A program made the position numbers and the translations under genes. Of a stretch of 64,000 nt of DNA, positions 61,201 through 64,000 are shown piece by piece. Below the pieces are notes generated by a model, which did not search any database, was not told where the DNA came from, and saw only the letters and a program-made list of their open reading frames with translations. This DNA is from a virus, in the IMG/VR virus record IMGVR_UViG_3300048556_000868, positions 1 to 64,000 of that record; one strand, given 5' to 3'. How positions within the stretch are numbered: position 1 is the first letter of the stretch; every line of letters starts with the position of its first letter.

Positions 61201-62543
61201 TCGGCATCGCTTAATATACTAATGGATGAATTTGCTAAAGATGCTCCAGTTACATTTCCTGTTATTAACTCCCATCCATCAAATCGATGAGAGCCTTTTT
61301 TAGTTGCCGCTATGTCAAAAGGGTTATTAATGCTTTCTATGTTAGCCGTAATAGTATTGCCAGAAGTAGATTGATCGTTAGCGCTAATAGATATGGAGCC
61401 TCTTGTGCTCGATCCCTCTATACCATTTGGCCCCATTATCTTTAAAACAATTTGAAAAACTTTTGTAAAAGTAGCTTTTAAATCTACATTACCTTCTATC
61501 TTTAAATCGTTGTAATTTACAGTTATGGAGGTTAGTCCTTCTGGCACAGATTCTGGATCACCTTCTCTTATTTTGCTAGAACCTCGAGTTATTGTCCAAC
61601 CTTTAAATTTTGTTTTTTCTGAGATAGGTTTCGCAACCAAAGCAATGTTATCAAAGCACGAATATTCTCCTTCCCCGCTTACTTCTCCTATTTCTGGAAT
61701 ATTGCTTGAAAGTTTTAATTTTGATATTTTTTCTTTGTAACTAGCGCTTAATACGTAATTTTGATCTACTAATATTTTTGTGCTAGATTTGTTTGGATCA
61801 TATTTTTCTTGACCGTAAGGATCTGCATTTCCTTCTGCTGTATATTTATCAAACTCATAACAGTCTTTTTTGTCTTTTTCCATAGAGGAACTTATACCTT
61901 TTAGATTTCCAGCTTTTAAATTTTTATAAACTTTTTCTCCATTTTTAGTACTTCTAAAATAATCACCATCCCTTTTTATGGTTATTGTATATTTTTGTTT
62001 GTGACAAACGACTGATACTTCGGTATCTTCTGTTATTGTTATGGTAGGTGCTCCATCTAGCTTTGTATTATTATTTCCAGTAAATACGTAAACTTCTTTG
62101 ATAGCATATCCTTCTGATAAATTAGGGATGATTAAATCTCTTAAGTTTAAATCTGATCCTTTTACGACTGTTTGGGTATATTTTAAATCGTTCCCATCTT
62201 CTTGGGCTGCCCCGAAATTTTGAACTGTAGCTTGGTTTTTGTCGGTTATTATGGTAACATCAACATTATCGTTATATTGATAAACAAAAGTTGCGCACTC
62301 TGACATTTCACCACTATGAGACTCGACGAAAGCTGCGTACCTATAAATTCCTTTATCTTTTATTTCGTCTATATAATTGTTTTGAAAAGGTGCTGTTGGG
62401 TCTTTTAACAATACAGAACCTGTGTTAATCACGTCTTGGCAGCTTTTATTTTGATTTGGGTCTTCAGCTCTATATAAAATACTGGCCGCGATGTTATTTA
62501 AATCCGCAGGCAAGTTCCATTTTATTTGAAGCTTTGTGCTCAT
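55224..62543 (-). CDS. Giant adhesin/tail fibre: FnIII, about 19 divergent InlB B-repeats, beta-propeller-like C-terminus
   Basis: The 2,439-residue protein starts with an FnIII-like domain (LQIKWNLPADLNNIAASIL, YRYAAFVE). From about 170 to 1790 there are about 19 repeats of roughly 75-90 residues with the divergent InlB signature: an [FY]-x-x-W core (KFKGW, RFDGW, IFQKW, EFDRW, QFYQW, AFESW, KFLRW) followed by I-T-x-D-x-x-[IL]-x-[AV]. The C-terminal 650 residues have repeated SPDGSK/SPDGSI and FDGNYLAVS, IAISGNEAFF strands, a beta-propeller pattern. Such repeats occur in bacterial surface adhesins. Position between tube and tape measure marks a virion part, probably a long side fibre or tail decoration; no lipid or wall anchor is present. 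Confidence 0.75.
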   Translation of the reverse strand: MSTKLQIKWNLPADLNNIAASILYRAEDPNQNKSCQDVINTGSVLLKDPTAPFQNNYIDEIKDKGIYRYAAFVESHSGEMSECATFVYQYNDNVDVTIITDKNQATVQNFGAAQEDGNDLKYTQTVVKGSDLNLRDLIIPNLSEGYAIKEVYVFTGNNNTKLDGAPTITITEDTEVSVVCHKQKYTITIKRDGDYFRSTKNGEKVYKNLKAGNLKGISSSMEKDKKDCYEFDKYTAEGNADPYGQEKYDPNKSSTKILVDQNYVLSASYKEKISKLKLSSNIPEIGEVSGEGEYSCFDNIALVAKPISEKTKFKGWTITRGSSKIREGDPESVPEGLTSITVNYNDLKIEGNVDLKATFTKVFQIVLKIMGPNGIEGSSTRGSISISANDQSTSGNTITANIESINNPFDIAATKKGSHRFDGWELITGNVTGASLANSSISILSDAELHAIFIKYFTVFLRVFSTGVNGASTLSNTSLNGYDEVNNQLSLNYDTVKPAGKYQFEKWAVDLFSTQPEYTSENLSHTLDDDAIVKLYVLEIYSLILTSNIPSAVNLTGQGDYVFRSHENISISVTLNSPTVAPAYNFLNWQSPQSLSLPSAKSGTVSIVEDTTITANVETTKYTLTVSSEDNSKGTVSKTGGPNYSVFDSITILTSPKGNNIFQKWEVASSDYTLSVGDDFNATSFNLGDYGNLSLKAYFLAVYVLTVKYYEDGVENTSKQATYSRKENESSSITVSPLNVSVGHEFDRWEVQSGNVTINQPEVFGDKTIDLTEDAVIEFHALRSNELTLLIDLPGAASFSHGEANNFFRSTEDIDIELSLNNANAAIPTYQFLNDYSTTKSSLVTGLVNSQKSNTIRISGDVSITAHLDYVLYDFSATVDPMRGSIEGTSSSGKYNTLESITLKAEPIDPVKNIFKEWRDSNGNLFSTTQNTSINLADYGDLALEAIFDNKYSLNITIEYPDADNVLTTSLYAEDSDVTVDIEASINTGYRFLNMTINQGAEQSALTDLNQKFTMDKDYEIVVEVQKVFVLSLSINIPGAGSLSGAGGYLSEENIDIQTIPTINASNISNFSFLNWRLVIGTWGGGAGGNDHSSATTIRITADTEIEAMYEESQYVLTLQSETNQGTVGFLNESKSASVSKTLNATQNATIEHLASSGYQFYQWEVVSSEAGLTTGSVFSGSSNFNLSLYGNLTLIARFKKEIKFTKNVYVGGSLNSSLSIAETTLLETTNEGGTAKINVEWPSLNGYTIDRVEKSGSQSFDENSTSDQEITINKDTTLNFYLRPLETYTFTIRKILDSESPVTEDTQSVTEGGSPLDVPPITIPAGQVFVSWSPSVANADLPSDFSTWPENERITLNENLTLTYNLRTLATYTFTIRKTLDNAGSQLVSSDVFTEGLSTLNVPSIGIPAGQAFESWEITEGDAGADLGPIQGKEDWPVGETITLTKDATLTYNLRTLQGYVFTIRKIVDNGSPTNVSTQNVMEGTSEITIRSIDVPSDQEFQNWEITQGTASALSSEPSTVWPEDKKITLTDNVTIDYLVYQGHELSITAEYPTAYPQSSPDFSYSHNVKNDASNTGPYFLDDLISLSVTPPDHLDFDDWGLILGTLQGNIPSTSSSDIQIESDVTLRANLSFKLYSFTIVQGANGNTSGSTNNGSYNAFQDITLKANANSNFQFSKWEYEVSADNWQDFNASASDIIRLTEDVKIRPVFIGIPYTLTIIINDNNSWGSAIGAGTYEYNQSVDISGIPNPGYKFLRWSFTDGEEPGDLDTSEQNQTIQIKGDATLTLILEEIPLPQDGNGNKLIPILSSAGNNGVEIDRNMLAMTKDGAAVVIVSQYKPTLDRLKAIRDVNNLPSSATKYTPAIRVINKDNDQNQIEAILPLLNSTAASGGYNLGAEGVSKLTLNALSATNWEKRLEKSNIASSLSVSPDGSKIMRGGPGDKGITTSFILGGYANYYGSTEYGNLTLGTVTNINSDGDIGAIGSGTNTAGGVNIDHIANASTIDFSFSRQSSKTFYGASICIAKNYAAYSAPSSIQQTLPIQHNTTSGSGSGGFPGYQNVNPTSIFSSNTELVPNNANVIHVVPNNHLNNTGIDMPGPKRGLVDVDFGVQGHERDEEDYIVFDLGSRDIGGESNDGSWSQFGRSVDVSRDSPTLENSSVTNPIFIAITSVWKPNNSNETYTFWTRGYSITKIIGVYKEGSTIHKMGIGYHDGGSSSIKIPDTTRTMNSYMSNWSNKEIYADQEPLIDYRFSFGNNINGVYNTESDYGQKVRLSPDGSIAVISNSRTSNPDEDNILYEDDKFGEVKVLLRKPITINHNSNTYEWFEYKNVQSIRIPDGDNDLSEYTKRDFAYDIAFDGNYLAVSTPVHQTVYLYKWNSTSEEFDYWNKIFMTDSLPGAGYINLFGKAIVFDTREEGVATKIAISGNEAFFVLDIPTQET
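57910..58690 (-). repeat. Three recently duplicated adhesin repeats
   Basis: Three adjacent repeats of about 255-270 nt each share protein segments YTFTIRK or YVFTIRK, P-A-G-Q-x-F or PSDQEF, and I-T-L-x-x-x-[LV]-T-[LI]-x-Y, and share DNA such as aaattgtatgttaaggtt. They are more alike than the other repeats in the gene. Confidence 0.7.
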
Positions 62544-62545
62544 TT

Positions 62546-63988
62546 TTATTCAACTATACCTATATTGGTTGGCGTATCTTTTTCTCCCAAAGGAGTAACG
62601 TTTGAAACTTCCATGTTTCTAGGCGAAGATAACATGTCTGGCCCGCATTTTTCAAGCCTGCTATTTTCAAATGTTCCGTCTATAAAAATTCCTCTATTCT
62701 TGCTTATATCAAAAGAAAAACTGCAATCAAATGTCGCGTATGAACCTATCGATTCATTTAATGTATAACTATCTAATTTTGCATTAGATATAGTGAATTT
62801 CATGTTTGTATCTTTTGCCCAAACAGGCAAACAACTTAGTTTGCATTGATTATTTAAATCTATTTCTATTTGATAAATTTCATCATCGCAGAATATTTCT
62901 GAAAATTTACCTTTTTCAAAAGCGCTAGAAATTATAGAAAATGAAATCGTACCTATTTGTGGGTATTTTATTTTTCTCCCAAAAACATGCATGGATTGAA
63001 ACCCCTCAAGATTTTCTCTTTCAAAAGGTATATTTATGTCAAAACTTTGTATATGAGCGTAACCTTTAGAACATTCAGATAAATTCTCGTCGCTTAAAAC
63101 TGGGCCTCCTACGTTTATATTTTTAACGTTTACAGAAATTCCTCCTGGCGGTATTGCCATTGTTGCTGCTTTATATATTTTTGGATCAAATATAAAACCT
63201 GAATCTGTTCTTTGTGTAGCGTAATTTTTTAAATCCATAGAAGGAGGGTCGACTCCCCCTAGATTTCTTATCTCAAAAGAATCTGATTCTTCAAGAAATA
63301 TTTTCCCTCCGTCTTCAAGGATTGCTAAATTTTCTATTTCTTCTTCAGATTCTAATAACACAGCTTGAATGTTATCTGATATTTGTTGGAATTTCTCTCC
63401 TTGCCCTTCTTCGCCAAAACCAATGCAGTCGTAAGTAATATCAGAAGCTACAATATCAATAGAGGCTTTTGCGAAATCTCCAACGCTTGCAGAAACTGAG
63501 TAGTTTGTAACAAAGCAATTTCCTATTCCAATAACGTCTAATCCAGAATATCCATTTTCTCTATTAGCGTAGCCAGTCAAATCAAAATGTTCTTCTCCTA
63601 CTACTAAAAAAGCGGTTTTGTCTTCTTGAATATTATTGTGTAAGCTGCCATACTTTCTGTCGCTTGCTGGCCTATCTATGACACCAAATTCTTCGGTGTA
63701 TATTATAGGAGACCCATTAAGGTTAAAACCCAGAACGTCTTCTTCGTATCCGTCAGTTAATAAATATTCTAAGTTTAAGTTTACTGAGGCTGCAGAAACT
63801 ATTTTTCTATCTAAAAAGTTATCGCTACCGATGTGTTGTACATTTTGCCTTTGAATATCTAAAGATAAAGCGGCAGACTGCACTCTATTCAGAAACTTTA
63901 TAGTTTCGTCTTTAGGGTCATGCGCAGGAGATTCAGTAAGAAAAACCCCAACTGAATTGTATCTTATCGCATTCCTTGTTCCTGGCAT
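62546..63988 (-). CDS. Probable tail tube protein (tube-like 1)
   Basis: The 480-residue protein is the most upstream tail gene in the window. It reads MPGTRNAIRYNSVGVFLTE at the start, has the shared NCFVTNYSVSASVGDFAKASI strand-loop-strand, GGISVNVKNINVGG and a tube-like C-terminal part. Its order before the adhesins and tape measure matches lambda V, so it is the likeliest major tube protein, although at 480 residues it is twice the usual size and may hold two tube domains. The ATG at 63988 is 9 nt after GTA at the window edge, compatible with a truncated GTGTA element. Confidence 0.6.
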   Translation of the reverse strand: MPGTRNAIRYNSVGVFLTESPAHDPKDETIKFLNRVQSAALSLDIQRQNVQHIGSDNFLDRKIVSAASVNLNLEYLLTDGYEEDVLGFNLNGSPIIYTEEFGVIDRPASDRKYGSLHNNIQEDKTAFLVVGEEHFDLTGYANRENGYSGLDVIGIGNCFVTNYSVSASVGDFAKASIDIVASDITYDCIGFGEEGQGEKFQQISDNIQAVLLESEEEIENLAILEDGGKIFLEESDSFEIRNLGGVDPPSMDLKNYATQRTDSGFIFDPKIYKAATMAIPPGGISVNVKNINVGGPVLSDENLSECSKGYAHIQSFDINIPFERENLEGFQSMHVFGRKIKYPQIGTISFSIISSAFEKGKFSEIFCDDEIYQIEIDLNNQCKLSCLPVWAKDTNMKFTISNAKLDSYTLNESIGSYATFDCSFSFDISKNRGIFIDGTFENSRLEKCGPDMLSSPRNMEVSNVTPLGEKDTPTNIGIVE

Positions 63989-63997
63989 ATATATAAA

Positions 63998-64000
63998 TAC
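63998..64000 (-). promoter_or_regulatory. Partial GTGTA element at window edge
   Basis: Minus-strand GTA at 64000-63998 sits 9 nt before the ATG at 63988, as in complete copies. The first two bases would lie outside the window. Confidence 0.3.

Noticed and set aside
54044-63988. Slippery-sequence tail chaperone pair (G/GT) expected between tube and tape measure
   Set aside because: The place is taken by two adhesins; no short overlapping frame with a slip site was found.
1-64000. tRNA genes, CRISPR arrays, integrase, transposase
   Set aside because: I looked for clover-leaf CCA ends, regular repeats with spacers and recombinase motifs and saw none.

Overview
The window is part of the genome of a large AT-rich tailed dsDNA phage, most likely a siphovirus with a lambda-like tail tip. 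The tail genes run right to left in the lambda order: a tube-like protein, a giant tape measure, an M-like protein, L, K, and an I/J fusion. The glycan genes and low GC resemble uncultured aquatic phages, but nothing here fixes the host. No capsid, terminase, portal, integrase, tRNA or CRISPR is seen; head genes probably lie beyond the right edge.

Layout. (1) 1-3734, leftward: two GT25 glycosyltransferases, a sulfotransferase and a GT4. (2) 3736-11093, leftward: small genes including an unlisted 35-aa ORF, a J-domain protein, ribonucleotide reductase NrdA/NrdB (the R2 subunit looks like class Ic), Nudix, and an envelope group (EF-hand lipoprotein with a C-terminal membrane segment, transglutaminase-like lipoprotein, membrane-anchored papain-like protease). 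(3) 11227-15316, leftward: GDP-mannose 4,6-dehydratase and four glycosyltransferases with overlapping ends. (4) 15317-15469: divergent control region with a 20-bp palindrome. (5) 15470-23238, rightward: phage sigma factor, SSB, glycosyltransferases including a GT9 enzyme split around a DUF6165 gene, and an annealing-protein-like ORF. (6) 23235-63988, leftward: tail module.

The most unusual gene is the 5,036-residue tape measure protein. Between its TP901-type N-terminus and its C-terminal ruler it carries about 2,200 residues of cargo. The cargo is cut into units by 13 copies of a G-[LIF]-[VIT]-P-N-[FY] motif. Individual units show residue patterns of two PD-(D/E)XK nucleases, a protein-kinase-like fold and an ADP-ribosyltransferase. 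This suggests an injected multi-effector payload. Two large FnIII/InlB-repeat adhesins and a C-type-lectin-like domain in the J-like protein look like host-recognition parts.

Expression. Two promoter-like classes are visible. Canonical TTGACA-17-TATAAT type sites lie 7-8 nt from the ATG (18076 rightward; nrdB leftward). A second element, GTGTA, sits 9-11 nt upstream of the ATG of six leftward genes (a seventh copy is cut by the right edge), and 20-23 nt upstream of the tape measure and J genes, where it is joined to a shared AGGAACAAGG leader. The short spacing implies leaderless or nearly leaderless mRNAs. The phage sigma factor is a candidate reader of the GTGTA class. All functional calls are by eye from motifs and gene order.
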